Made by a program: the position numbers and the translations under genes. A stretch of 64,000 nt of DNA from Amycolatopsis keratiniphila subsp. keratiniphila (GTDB lineage Bacteria; Actinomycetota; Actinomycetes; Mycobacteriales; Pseudonocardiaceae). Location: contig NZ_LQMT02000021.1 of the NCBI RefSeq assembly GCF_001620365.2, positions 1 to 64,000 of the forward strand, given 5' to 3'. The notes under the pieces were generated by a model that saw nothing but the letters and a program-made list of their open reading frames with translations, made no database searches and was not told the origin of the DNA. This document shows positions 33,722-42,692 of this stretch, piece by piece. Position 1 is the first letter of the stretch. Each line of letters starts with the position of its first letter.

Positions 33722-34585
33722 ATGCTTCGACAAACCTTGGGGCGCACGGGAATCCTGGACAGCGTGAATCGGCCGTACCGCTGGGATCTCGTGCGCCCCG
33801 ACCAGCTCGGGACGCTACTGGAGCGCGCCGAAGAACCGTCGTTGTGGTTCCTGGACGAACTGATCGAATGCGCCGCGAAGGTGATCGCCCGGGCCGGCGA
33901 CGCGGATCTCTACTTCGTCGGCCGCTCCGCGGACAGCGTGTACGACCTGCTGAGCGGAACCCCTTGGCGGGAACGGATCCACCAGTTGCCGCTGTCGTTC
34001 GCGGGTACCGGTTCCGAGCTGGCCGAGTCCGATGTGGACACTCTTCGCGGCTATCTCGCATCGGCGGGTCTGAGCCCGTACGACCTGGCGCGCGGACGGC
34101 CGAAGGTGTTCGTCGACCTCGTCTACACGGGACAGACGTTCACCGACCTCTACTCGCTGCTGCGGAAGTGGGGCGACGACGAGCGCGAGGCGTGGAGCAT
34201 CATCCGCGGGCGGCTCCGGTTCCTCGGGATCACCATCCGCGAGGACACCTCCCCGTCGGCGTTCCGCTGGCAGCGGCACTTCGGCTGGCCCGCCGACCTT
34301 CCCGCGAACGGCGTCCGGAACATCTCACTCGACGAGCCGGTGTGGCTCTACTTCGGGAACACCCAGCCCAAGCTGACGGCGTCGTTCCCGCGGCCGCGCT
34401 GGTCGGACGAGAACGGCCGGGCGCCGGAGCATTCGGAGGAGCGGCTGCGGGGGCTCGCCGAGGCGGTCGCGATCGTCGAGGCCGGGCGCTCGAAGGCGGG
34501 GCGGGACCTGCTCGTGCGGCATCTGCGGAAGGAACCGGCGATGGCGGAGAGCTGGCTGCGGACCCTGATCACCCGTCTGCGCTGA
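33722..34585 (+). CDS. uncharacterised protein with phosphoribosyltransferase-like motif
   Basis: A 287-residue soluble protein that I cannot assign to a named family. The central KVFVDLVYTGQTF (about residues 136-148) resembles the PRPP-binding loop of type I phosphoribosyltransferases (four hydrophobics, acidic, TG-x-T), though the second acidic residue is replaced. DADLYFVGRSADSVYDLLSG upstream could be the first strand-loop. The ATG directly follows the previous stop; a GTG at 33764 is an alternative start. Position suggests it is in the glycosyltransferase transcript, but its role is unknown. Confidence 0.7.
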   Translation: MLRQTLGRTGILDSVNRPYRWDLVRPDQLGTLLERAEEPSLWFLDELIECAAKVIARAGDADLYFVGRSADSVYDLLSGTPWRERIHQLPLSFAGTGSELAESDVDTLRGYLASAGLSPYDLARGRPKVFVDLVYTGQTFTDLYSLLRKWGDDEREAWSIIRGRLRFLGITIREDTSPSAFRWQRHFGWPADLPANGVRNISLDEPVWLYFGNTQPKLTASFPRPRWSDENGRAPEHSEERLRGLAEAVAIVEAGRSKAGRDLLVRHLRKEPAMAESWLRTLITRLR

Positions 34586-34591
34586 CCGAAA

Positions 34592-34730
34592 CTCGTGACT
34601 CGCGTGATCAAGCACCGATCTCGCGTGATTGAAGGCGGAACTCACGTGACTGAAGGCGTAACTCGCGAGTTCCGCCTTCGATCACGCGAGTCACGGGTGT
34701 GATCACGCGAGTCGCGTCTCTGATCACGAG
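34592..34730. repeat. mosaic inverted-repeat element
   Basis: The core pairs 34621-34643 with 34667-34689 (22 of 23). Outer segments near 34592-34609 and 34698-34730 also pair in part, and the word ACTCGCGTGAT (or its complement) recurs several times. It fills most of the 243-bp gap between the 33722 gene and the PP2C gene and contains no gene. Confidence 0.8.
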
Positions 34731-34828
34731 ACGGGACCGACAGCCGCCTTTCACCTATCCCTCAGCCGCCCCACAGGATTCGGGCGCACTCTGGAAGCAG
34801 GGCATCACCCAGGGGTGAGGAGAAGACG

Positions 34829-35527
34829 ATGAGGGAGCTTCCGCACTGGCACACGGCGAGCGCGCAGGGACCGCGCGAGTACAACGCGGACGCCGTCGCG
34901 GCGTACGCGGCGGCGGACGGCCGCGGGATCGTGTTCGCGCTGGCCGATGGGGTCGGAGATCACCCGAATGCCGCACAAGCGGCGCGGACGGCGGCCTCGG
35001 CGGCGGCGAGGACACCGGTCGAGCAGGGGGCGGCCGGGGCCGTTCTCGCTGCTCAGCGGGCCGTGCTCGCCCTCGGCGGGGCCGGTGACTGCGTGCTCGT
35101 CGTGGCCGTCCGGACGGCCGATGGGTATGGCATCGCGTGGGTCGGGGACGCGCGGGCGTACGCTTGGGACGGTTACACCGTGCGGCAGGTGACGAAGGAC
35201 CATACGCTCGCGCAGTACTTCCGCGACCACGAACAACCCGTGACACCGCGGATGGAACACGTCGTCACCACCAGCGTCCGCACGGCCGGTGCGCACGAGA
35301 TCGGCACGGCCACCGTCACGACCGGTGGGCTTCTGCTCACCAGCGACGGTGTGCACAAGACGCTCAGCGGTCCGACCATGCTCGACATCCTCGGGATGCC
35401 GGACAGGGCGGCCACCGAGCTGGTGCGGACGGCGATCTCGCTCGGTGGCTCCGACAACGCCACCGCGATCGTGGTGGATCCGCCCGGCGCGGAGGTCACC
35501 ACGGAAAAGTTTCGCGTCGCGGCCTGA
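34829..35527 (+). CDS. PP2C-family protein phosphatase-like protein
   Basis: A 232-residue soluble PPM/PP2C-fold protein. Motifs include the early NADAVAAY, FALADGVGDHPN (metal Asp and Gly), AWVGDARAYAWDG, LLLTSDGVHKTL and GGSDNATAIVVD (the C-terminal DN metal site). The compact size and lack of membrane segment fit a cytoplasmic Ser/Thr phosphatase. The first RD-type Arg is not obvious. A Ser/Thr kinase is encoded at 44982, but pairing is not shown. Confidence 0.85.
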   Translation: MRELPHWHTASAQGPREYNADAVAAYAAADGRGIVFALADGVGDHPNAAQAARTAASAAARTPVEQGAAGAVLAAQRAVLALGGAGDCVLVVAVRTADGYGIAWVGDARAYAWDGYTVRQVTKDHTLAQYFRDHEQPVTPRMEHVVTTSVRTAGAHEIGTATVTTGGLLLTSDGVHKTLSGPTMLDILGMPDRAATELVRTAISLGGSDNATAIVVDPPGAEVTTEKFRVAA

Positions 35528-35536
35528 ACCGGGCGG

Positions 35537-36001
35537 TCAGGCCGCGACGCGATCCCTCTTCAGCTGACGGTATTCACGCAGCACCAGCACGACGATCACG
35601 ACGTCGAGGGCGGCGAAGAACGGCAGCGCGAGCGAGTGCGTGTGGATCGCGCGGAAGATCTCGTAGACCACGAACGCCGAGAGCACCACGGCGGCCACGG
35701 GGTAGGCCCGCATCACCTTCTTCGCGAGCGCCCAGACCAGGCCGAGCTTGATGAGGCCGTGCGCGACGAGGTACACGACGGCGAAGGTCCGGCCCTCGGC
35801 GAAGTGGCCGGCGGCGAGTTCGAGGTGCCGGGCCAGCGTCCCCTCGGGGTCGCCGAGCAGGTCGCGGGTGACCACGGCGTGCGCGAATCCGGAGATGACC
35901 GTCGCCGGGACGATCATCAGGACGAGGCCGCCCACCAGCTGCAACGCGCCGTCGAGCCCCTTCAGGGTGATGGCGATCCGGAAGAGCTTCTCGGTGCTCA
36001 T
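35537..36001 (-). CDS. DUF2127 membrane protein
   Basis: A 154-residue, four-helix membrane protein starting STEKLFRIAITLKGLDGALQLVGG, which is typical of DUF2127. Other marks are LAAGHFAEGRTFAVVYLVAHGLIKLGLV and the C-terminal REYRQLKRD. The function is unknown. Its stop is 9 bp from the convergent PP2C gene. Confidence 0.85.
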   Translation of the reverse strand: MSTEKLFRIAITLKGLDGALQLVGGLVLMIVPATVISGFAHAVVTRDLLGDPEGTLARHLELAAGHFAEGRTFAVVYLVAHGLIKLGLVWALAKKVMRAYPVAAVVLSAFVVYEIFRAIHTHSLALPFFAALDVVIVVLVLREYRQLKRDRVAA

Positions 36002-36044
36002 GTCACCTCACCCTGCCGCACACGGGGGCCGTCCGCAGCCACCG

Positions 36045-36449
36045 TCACCGGAACAGGCGGTCCCGGCAGGCCGGGCACCGTTCGTGCCGGGCGGTCCGGC
36101 CGGACGGGTCCCTGCCGTAGAACGGGAAGCACGGCGCCCCGCAGACGGCGAGATAGATCCGCCCGCACCGCAGCGGCCGCTCACCGACGTGGTGGGCCAC
36201 GACCAGCGCCCGGTGGCGCTCGCCCGCTTCGGGCAGCCAGCCGTCGTCCGGCAGCTTCGCGAGCACGGCCGCGTCGACGTCGTCCGAACGGGCGAGCAGC
36301 GCCGTGCCGAGGTCGGTCAGCCGTTCCCCGAGATCACGGAGGACGTCGGCGCGCGGCGCCTCGTCCTCGACCATCCGGGTGACGACGGTGATGTCGGTGT
36401 CCAGGGAGCCGTGGAGGTCCCGGAGCCGGTCGAGAAGGCGGTGATCCAT
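36045..36449 (-). CDS. small protein with C-terminal Cys-rich (zinc-ribbon-like) region
   Basis: A 134-residue protein with a helical N-terminal two thirds (MDHRLLDRLRDLHGSLDTD, DLGERLTDLGTALLAR) and a C-terminal region with Cys at about residues 95, 103, 107, 126 and 129 (LRCGR, AVCGAPCF, ERCPACRD), which may bind zinc. I do not recognise the family. It lies between DUF2127 and the amidohydrolase on the same strand. Confidence 0.65.
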   Translation of the reverse strand: MDHRLLDRLRDLHGSLDTDITVVTRMVEDEAPRADVLRDLGERLTDLGTALLARSDDVDAAVLAKLPDDGWLPEAGERHRALVVAHHVGERPLRCGRIYLAVCGAPCFPFYGRDPSGRTARHERCPACRDRLFR

Positions 36450-36488
36450 GCCCTTCCATTAAGGCGTTGCGCCCGGGCAAGGAAAGGG

Positions 36489-37946
36489 TCACGACGCGTA
36501 GGTGACCCGGCCGTTCATGACGGTGGCGGTCACGGGGATGTCGCGCAGCCCGGCCGGGGACAGGCGCGCCGGATCCACCGCGGTGACGACCAGATCCGCG
36601 ACGTCCCCGACGCCCACCGTCGTCCGGCCGCCGGACGACGCCGCGAGCGCGGCCTCCAGCGGCATGGCCTGCTCGGGATGCCACGCCGGACGGTCGTCGT
36701 CGGTGCGGCTGACCGCCGAAGCGATCGCGTCCCACGGGTCCAGCGGCGCGACCGGGGCGTCCGAGCCGAACTCGAGGCGCACCCCGGCGCGGTGCAGGGC
36801 GCCGTACGGGAACGCCCGATCGGTCCAGCCGTGCCAGTGCCGGTCGGCGACGTCGCGGTCGTCCGGCTGATGGGCGGGCTGCACACTCGCCACGACACCC
36901 AGTTCGGCGAAGCGGGCCACGTCCTCGGAACGCAGCAGTTGCGCGTGCTCGATGCGGCCGGCGCAGCCGACGTTCGCGAAGGCGTCGAGCGCGATCTTGT
37001 TGGCGTGATCGCCGATCGCGTGCACCGCGGGTGAGAGACCGTGTTCGGAAGCCTTGCGCATCAACGGCTCCAGCTCCCAGGGCGGCAGTTCGAGCAGCCC
37101 GTGGGACTCGGTTCCGGCGTAGTGGCCGACGCAGTACGCGGTGCGCGTGTTCAGTGAACCGTCGACGAACAGCTTGAACGGGCCCACCGTGAGCAGCCCG
37201 CCGCTGCCCTCCAGGACGTCGTCCGAGCGGTGGCCGCGGTCGATGGCCGTGTCGAGCAGGTACTTGGCGATCACGCAGGAAACCCGGACCGGCAAGGGTT
37301 TCCGCGCCAGCCGTCGCCGCCAGTCGGTGACGGTGTCGGCGTATTCGTAGTCGACGATCTTGGTGACGCCACGGGCGGCCGCCGCGTCGAGGGCGTCGGC
37401 GACCCAGCCGTCGATGACGTCTTCGGGGGCGACCGGGAGTTCGGCCGTCGCGCTCATGCAGTCGTTCTCCAGCAGCACGCCGGTCGGATGCTCGCGGCCG
37501 ATGAGCTTCAGGGCGGCGGGGCTGAGCCACAGCGTGTGGAGGTCGGCGCTGAAGAGCGCGACCGGATGCCCGGGCAGCGCCTTCTGCAGCAGATCCTTGT
37601 GCGGGGCGTCGGGCCAGAGGCCGTCGCGGAACCCGGCGCCGAGCACGAGTTCGCCGGGCGGCGCGGGGTGAGCCAGCAGATGGGCGAGCACGAGCTCGAC
37701 CGTGTGGGCGGCGGAAGTCGCCTCCCCCAGCGGGATCCGGCGGCGCGCGGCCGACCACTGCGCGGTGTGCACGTGCGTGTCGACCAGGCTGGGCAGCAGG
37801 GTGCCGCCGTGCCCGTCCAGGATCTCCGACGCCTCACCCGCCTGCCCCGGGCCCGCGATGGCCGCGATCCGGCCGTCCTCGATCCGCACGTCCGACAGGG
37901 AACCCGCCAGGCCGACCCGGACCCGGCGCAACAGAAGATCGTCCAC
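36489..37946 (-). CDS. amidohydrolase family protein (YtcJ-like metal-dependent hydrolase)
   Basis: A 485-residue metallo-hydrolase. After an N-terminal beta-strand domain, the metal motif VDTHVHTAQW lies near residue 56; a later HAIGDHANKIALDAF and RIEHAQLL give the His ligands, and FGSDAPVAPLDPW the Asp. This matches Amidohydro_3 proteins annotated as YtcJ or N-substituted formamide deformylase. The true substrate is unknown. The start is a GTG. Confidence 0.87.
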   Translation of the reverse strand: MDDLLLRRVRVGLAGSLSDVRIEDGRIAAIAGPGQAGEASEILDGHGGTLLPSLVDTHVHTAQWSAARRRIPLGEATSAAHTVELVLAHLLAHPAPPGELVLGAGFRDGLWPDAPHKDLLQKALPGHPVALFSADLHTLWLSPAALKLIGREHPTGVLLENDCMSATAELPVAPEDVIDGWVADALDAAAARGVTKIVDYEYADTVTDWRRRLARKPLPVRVSCVIAKYLLDTAIDRGHRSDDVLEGSGGLLTVGPFKLFVDGSLNTRTAYCVGHYAGTESHGLLELPPWELEPLMRKASEHGLSPAVHAIGDHANKIALDAFANVGCAGRIEHAQLLRSEDVARFAELGVVASVQPAHQPDDRDVADRHWHGWTDRAFPYGALHRAGVRLEFGSDAPVAPLDPWDAIASAVSRTDDDRPAWHPEQAMPLEAALAASSGGRTTVGVGDVADLVVTAVDPARLSPAGLRDIPVTATVMNGRVTYAS

Positions 37947-37981
37947 GCCCTCACCTTGCCAGCCCGGCCGCGTTTAGTCCT

Positions 37982-38434
37982 CTAATTGCCGGCGAAGCTG
38001 AGCTTTCCGAGCGCGGCGACCAAAGGCGCGAGTTCGGGGAGTTCCTCGGCGGCGGCGAGGGCCTCGGTGAGGACGGTGTCGTGCGTCGGCCGCGCGGCCG
38101 CGAGCAGTTCCTGCCCCGACGGCGTGACCTCGGTGTAGATCCCCCTCCGGTCGTCCGGGCACAGGTACCGCTGCAGCAGGCCCCGGTCCTCCAGCCGCGA
38201 CACCAGCCGGGTGGTCGCCGACTGGCTGAGCACGACGGCGTTCGACAGCTGGTTCATCCTCAGGTGGAAACCGTCCTGGCGGGCGAGCACGTCCAGCACG
38301 GTGTACTCGCTCACGGACAGCGAGTGCTGCTGCGCCAGCGCGCGCTCGAGCGCGTCCTCGATCCGCGCGTGCAATGCGGCGAGGGTCCGCCAGCCCTGCG
38401 CGCGTGCCTCCACGGCGTCGTCGGCCAGTGACAC
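37982..38434 (-). CDS. MarR family transcriptional regulator
   Basis: A 150-residue winged-helix regulator. The DNA-binding core is LSVSEYTVLDVLARQ, MNQLSNAVVLSQSATTRLVSRLEDRGLLQR and the wing DDRRGIYTEVTPSGQELL. It is divergent from the MFS efflux gene with repeated sites between them, so it most likely represses that gene and itself. The start is a GTG. Confidence 0.9.
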   Translation of the reverse strand: MSLADDAVEARAQGWRTLAALHARIEDALERALAQQHSLSVSEYTVLDVLARQDGFHLRMNQLSNAVVLSQSATTRLVSRLEDRGLLQRYLCPDDRRGIYTEVTPSGQELLAAARPTHDTVLTEALAAAEELPELAPLVAALGKLSFAGN

Positions 38435-38486
38435 GGTTCACCTCTTCCCCGGTTGCCCGAGCTTCGTTGCGTCATGCATCATCAAG

Positions 38487-38511
38487 CGTGTGCAATATAC
38501 GGCGCGTGCAA
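38487..38511. promoter_or_regulatory. direct repeats in the MarR/MFS divergent promoter
   Basis: CGTGTGCAA (38487-38495) and CGCGTGCAA (38503-38511) are direct repeats 16 bp apart, in an AT-richer stretch between the divergent marR-type and efflux genes. They are candidate MarR binding sites. The interval 38435-38577 has no other gene. Confidence 0.45.
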
Positions 38512-38577
38512 CTATTTCAGACGCCCGTAGTTGCCAACGCCAGCCAACACCACTCTACGGGAAGAAGTGAGCCTCCA

Positions 38578-39759
38578 ATGCCTGCCGCTCTGCTCGCACT
38601 GGCGATCAGTGCCTTCGGTATCGGCACCACCGAGTTCGTGATCATGGGCCTGCTGCCCGAGGTCGCGGGCGACTTCGGCGTCTCGATCCCCTCCGCCGGG
38701 CTGCTGATCTCCGGATACGCGCTCGGCGTCGTGGTCGGCGCCCCGCTGCTGACCGCGCTCGCGTCGCGGGTGCCGCGCAAGACGGTCCTGGTCGGCCTGA
38801 TGGTCCTGTTCATCGCCGGCAACGTCCTGTCCGCGCTGGCCCCCACGTACGGCCTGCTGATGACCGGCCGTGTGGTCGCCGCGCTGTCGCATGGCGCGTT
38901 CTTCGGGGTCGGCGCGGTCGTCGCCGCCTCGCTGGTCGCGCCGACCAAGCAGGCGGGGGCCATCGCGATGATGTTCACCGGCCTGACCGTCGCCAACGTC
39001 CTCGGCGTGCCCGCCGGGACCGCGCTGGGCCAGGCACTGGGCTGGCGCTCGACGTTCTGGGCGGTCAGCGCGCTCGGCGTGATCGGCCTGATCGGGATCC
39101 TCGCGCTGGTCCCCGCGCAGGCGACGACGCAGAGCGCCGGGCTGCGCAGCGAACTGGCCGTGTTCCGGCGCCCGCAGGTGTGGCTCGCGCTGGCGATGAC
39201 CGCGCTCGGTTTCGCCGGGGTGTTCGCGTCCTTCACCTACATCGCCCCGATGATGACCGAGGTCGCGGGCTTCTCCCCGGGCGCGGTGACGTGGCTGCTG
39301 GTGCTGTTCGGCGGCGGCCTGTTCGTCGGCAACCTGCTCGGCGGCAAGGCGGCCGACCGGTCGCTGATGCCCAGCCTGTACGTCATCCTCGCCGTGCTCG
39401 CGGCCGTGCTGGTCGTGTTCGTCTTCACCGCGCACGCCCAGCTCCCCGCCGCGATCACCATCGCGGTCTTCGGCGCCGCCGGTTTCGCGACCGTCGCGCC
39501 GCTGCAGGCCCGTGTCATGAACAAGGCCGAAGGCGCGCCCGCGCTGGCTTCGGCGGCCAACATCGCCGCGTTCAACCTCGGCAACGCCGGGGGCGCGTGG
39601 CTCGGCGGCAAGGCCATCGACGCCGGGCTCGGCTACACCGCGCCCAACTGGATCGGCGCCGCGCTCGCGCTCGCCGGACTGCTGGTCGCGGTCATCTCGG
39701 GCATGCTCGACCATGGGCGGCGAAAGGCTCGTCGCGCCGAACTGGCCCCCGCCGCCTGA
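38578..39759 (+). CDS. MFS transporter, AraJ/YdhP-type drug or arabinose efflux (DHA1)
   Basis: A 393-residue, 12-helix carrier. Family marks are FGIGTTEFVIMGLLPEVAGD at the N-terminus, the loop ALASRVPRKTVLVGLM, RVVAALSHGAFFGVGAV and APALASAANIAAFNLGNAGG. The ATG at 38578 follows GGGAAGAAGTGAG. It is probably repressed by the divergent MarR protein and lies in one operon with the aldo/keto reductase 28 bp downstream. Confidence 0.92.
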   Translation: MPAALLALAISAFGIGTTEFVIMGLLPEVAGDFGVSIPSAGLLISGYALGVVVGAPLLTALASRVPRKTVLVGLMVLFIAGNVLSALAPTYGLLMTGRVVAALSHGAFFGVGAVVAASLVAPTKQAGAIAMMFTGLTVANVLGVPAGTALGQALGWRSTFWAVSALGVIGLIGILALVPAQATTQSAGLRSELAVFRRPQVWLALAMTALGFAGVFASFTYIAPMMTEVAGFSPGAVTWLLVLFGGGLFVGNLLGGKAADRSLMPSLYVILAVLAAVLVVFVFTAHAQLPAAITIAVFGAAGFATVAPLQARVMNKAEGAPALASAANIAAFNLGNAGGAWLGGKAIDAGLGYTAPNWIGAALALAGLLVAVISGMLDHGRRKARRAELAPAA

Positions 39760-39787
39760 ACCGGAAACACCCATGAAAGGAACGCAA

Positions 39788-40621
39788 GTGACCGACATTC
39801 CCACCGTCAAGCTCAACAACGGGGTGGAGATGCCGCAGCTCGGGTTCGGCGTCTTCCAGGTGCCGGACGAGGAGACCACCGCCGCGGTCAAGGCCGCGCT
39901 GGACGCGGGCTACCGCAGCATCGACACCGCCGCCATCTACGGCAACGAAGCGGGCGTCGGCAAGGCACTCGCCGAGTCCGGGATCGCCCGCGACGAGCTG
40001 TTCATCACCACCAAGCTGTGGAACAGCGAACAGGGCTACGACGCCACGCTGAAGGCGTTCGACGCCAGCCTGGCCAAGCTCGGCCTGGAGCAGCTGGACC
40101 TGTACCTCATCCACTGGCCGACGCCCGAGCGCGATCTCTACCGCGACACGTGGAAGGCCTTCGAGAAGCTCTACGCCGACGGCCGGGTACGCGCGATCGG
40201 CGTCTCCAACTTCCAGCCCGCGCACCTCGAACGGCTGGCCGAGGCCGGTTCCGTGACCCCGGCGGTCAACCAGGTCGAGGTGCACCCGTACCTGCAGCAG
40301 GCCGCGGTGCGTGAATACGACGCGAAGCACGGCATCGCGACCGAGGCCTGGAGCCCGCTGGCCAAGGGTGGTGACCTGCTCGGCGAGGACGCGGTCAAGG
40401 CGCTGGCTTCGAAGCACGGCCGCACGCCGGCGCAGATCGTGCTGCGGTGGCATCTGCAGCTGGGCAACGTCGTGATCCCGAAGTCCGTGACCCCGTCGCG
40501 GATCAAGGAGAACTTGGACGTCTTCGGGTTCACGCTCTCGGAGGAGGACATCGCCTCGCTGTCCGTGCTGGACCGGGGCGAGCGGACCGGACCGGATCCC
40601 GACACCTTCAACGTCGCCTAG
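39788..40621 (+). CDS. aldo/keto reductase
   Basis: A 277-residue AKR5-type TIM-barrel NADPH oxidoreductase, like 2,5-diketo-D-gluconate reductases. The tetrad Asp/Tyr are in GYRSIDTAAIYGNE, Lys in ITTKLWNSEQG and His in YLIHWPTP. The cofactor end has VIPKSVTPSRIKENLDVFGF. I chose the GTG at 39788 because AAAGGA lies just upstream and the protein then starts in the usual way. Co-transcription with the efflux gene suggests detoxification of a carbonyl compound. Confidence 0.92.
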   Translation: MTDIPTVKLNNGVEMPQLGFGVFQVPDEETTAAVKAALDAGYRSIDTAAIYGNEAGVGKALAESGIARDELFITTKLWNSEQGYDATLKAFDASLAKLGLEQLDLYLIHWPTPERDLYRDTWKAFEKLYADGRVRAIGVSNFQPAHLERLAEAGSVTPAVNQVEVHPYLQQAAVREYDAKHGIATEAWSPLAKGGDLLGEDAVKALASKHGRTPAQIVLRWHLQLGNVVIPKSVTPSRIKENLDVFGFTLSEEDIASLSVLDRGERTGPDPDTFNVA

Positions 40622-40625
40622 TCAC

Positions 40626-40684
40626 AAGTCCGTGAAGGCCTCCTTGAGGGACTCTGGGTCCCTCAAGGAGGCCTTCACGGACTT
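40626..40684. repeat. 27-bp perfect inverted repeat after the aldo/keto reductase gene
   Basis: Positions 40626-40652 pair perfectly with 40658-40684 around a TCTGG loop, 4 bp after the stop codon. Each arm is partly palindromic (GTCCGTGAAGG facing CCTTGAGGGAC). It probably ends the efflux-reductase transcript. Confidence 0.9.
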
Positions 40685-40789
40685 TCGCAGGTAGCGGGCG
40701 TAGCGCTTTGTTTTCGCCCGAGCCCGCTGCGTAGCCGGTTACTATTCGGCCGCACAGACGGCACTTGTGCGAAAAGAGGTAACCGGACG

Positions 40790-42673
40790 ATGCAGGCCCG
40801 AGGACGCGCCGTCCTCGCGACACTTCTGCTCGTGGCGTTCCCAGTGGTGGTCGTCGCGGTGGGTGTCGCCAGTGTGCTGGCGGGCCTGCGGATCCAGGGC
40901 AAGATCGGCACCTACGTCATGCTCGGCGGGCTCGCGATCATGGTCGCGCTCGGCTTCGGGCTGATGAGCGCGTTGCGGGCACGGCGTCCCCCGATCGAGG
41001 GGCCGCGGCTGGACCGCGAAGCCCATCCCGCGTTGTGGGAGATGATCGACGACCTCGCCGCCCAGGTGAAGACGCGGCCGCCGGACGAGATCGTGCTGAT
41101 CGGCGAGATCAACGCGGCGGTCAGCGAGGACGCCCGGTTCCTCGGGCTGCGGCCGGGCCGCCGCACGATGCTGATCGGGCTGCCGCTGCTGGCGGCGATG
41201 AGCGTGAGCGAATTGCGGTCGGTCCTCGCGCACGAACTCGGCCACTACAGCGGCGGCCACACCCGCCTGCTCGCGCTGACCTACCGCGGCACCCAGACGC
41301 TCGCCTTCACCGTCGACAGGCTGGACGGCGGCCCCGCCAGGGCGCTGCTCTCCGCCTACTCGAAGCTGTACCTGCTGGTCGCGAGGTCGGCGAACCGGCG
41401 GCAGGAACTCCAGGCCGACGAGGCGTCCGTGCTCGCCGCGGGCAGCCGGACGGCGGCCGCGGCCCTGCGGAAGGCCGCGACGCTGAGCCCGCTGTGGAAG
41501 GACTACGCCGAGCGTTACCTCTCGCTCGGCGCGGCGGCGCGGCGCACTCCCCCGGTCCTGCTGGGGTTCCGGTCGTACCTGAACCACCCCGTCCAGCGGG
41601 ACTGGGTGGCCGAGTACGCCGAAGACGTCATCGACGGCGAAGAGCTCTCGAAATACGACAGTCATCCGCCCACGAAGCGGCGTATCGCCGCGCTGGCGGG
41701 GGTTCCGGACAACCCGGTGAAGCCGGACGCGCGACCGGGCTGGTCACTGCTGGGCGCGCCGAAGATCGACGTGCCGGAGGCGGAGCTGGACGTGCTGATC
41801 CGCGACGTCGGGCCGCGCGCGGACTGGGACGAGGTCGTCAAACGCGCGGGCCGCGCGTCGGTGGCGGAGGGCGCGAGGCTGCTGACCGCGGCCGGGATCG
41901 AGAGCAGGCTGGCGCCGCGCGGCACGATCGGCGAGGTCGTGCGGGTCCTGCGGGACGGCGACGCCGACGCGCTCGCGAAACCCCTGCGGGCGCCGTCCCG
42001 CGAAGAGGGTCTTGACCTGCTGACCGAGCTGTTCGCCGACACCGTCACCGCCGCGATGATCGACAACGGCGTCGCCGCGCACCGCCTGAACTGGGGCGGC
42101 GGCTGGGAACTGTGCCTCGGCGACGGCGAGCCGTTCGACGTCGCCGAACTGGTCGGCGCGGCGGTGCGCAGCCCGCGCGCGGTGGACGAACTGGTCCACA
42201 ACCTGCAACTGCTGAGCGTGCCCGCCGCCTACTTCTGCAAACAGGAGCCGCAGCCGGAGCCTGATCCCGCCGAAGCCCGGATGCTCGGGATGTTCACCGC
42301 GCTCAAGGCCAAGCGGAAGCTCTACGACCTGATCGTCTGCGACACCGAAGTGGTGCTGCTGCCGTTGGCGCGTTCGGTGCTGCTCCGCCGCGGCCTCGCC
42401 GGCCTGATCGGGGCGCGTGGCGTTTCGGACCGCAAGCGGATCCGGAAGCTGCGGGAGCGCGGCCTCGACGATCTGCGCGCCGAACCGGGCGCCCGGCGGA
42501 TCCCGTTCCCGGACATCGTCGCGGGCGGTTTCCCGCGCCGGAAGCTCACCACGTACCTGACGCTGGAGCTGTCCGACGGCGAGACGCTGGAACTGGCGAT
42601 CACCGGCAACACCGAGGACTTCGGCACCGCCCACGACGAACTGACGGCGTTCTTCGCCTCGCTGAAAGCCTGA
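40790..42673 (+). CDS. M48 family metalloprotease
   Basis: A 627-residue membrane-bound protein. Two N-terminal hydrophobic segments (about residues 9-32 and 40-62) precede a peptidase domain with HELGH (His148, Glu149, His152) and a third ligand Glu in RQELQADEASV. After about residue 320 a long C-terminal region of unknown fold follows (RDVGPRADWDEVVKRAGR, LTTYLTLELSDGETLELAIT). M48 enzymes handle membrane-protein quality control; this tail is longer than in HtpX. Confidence 0.87.
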   Translation: MQARGRAVLATLLLVAFPVVVVAVGVASVLAGLRIQGKIGTYVMLGGLAIMVALGFGLMSALRARRPPIEGPRLDREAHPALWEMIDDLAAQVKTRPPDEIVLIGEINAAVSEDARFLGLRPGRRTMLIGLPLLAAMSVSELRSVLAHELGHYSGGHTRLLALTYRGTQTLAFTVDRLDGGPARALLSAYSKLYLLVARSANRRQELQADEASVLAAGSRTAAAALRKAATLSPLWKDYAERYLSLGAAARRTPPVLLGFRSYLNHPVQRDWVAEYAEDVIDGEELSKYDSHPPTKRRIAALAGVPDNPVKPDARPGWSLLGAPKIDVPEAELDVLIRDVGPRADWDEVVKRAGRASVAEGARLLTAAGIESRLAPRGTIGEVVRVLRDGDADALAKPLRAPSREEGLDLLTELFADTVTAAMIDNGVAAHRLNWGGGWELCLGDGEPFDVAELVGAAVRSPRAVDELVHNLQLLSVPAAYFCKQEPQPEPDPAEARMLGMFTALKAKRKLYDLIVCDTEVVLLPLARSVLLRRGLAGLIGARGVSDRKRIRKLRERGLDDLRAEPGARRIPFPDIVAGGFPRRKLTTYLTLELSDGETLELAITGNTEDFGTAHDELTAFFASLKA

Positions 42674-42692
42674 CGCCGTGCGCGTTTCCGGC

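Noticed and set aside
30518..33733. A 1071-codon antisense frame across the GT2-GtrA and second ArnT-like genes
   Set aside because: Low-complexity Arg/Gly/Gln-rich text; the plus strand has recognisable glycosyltransferases throughout.
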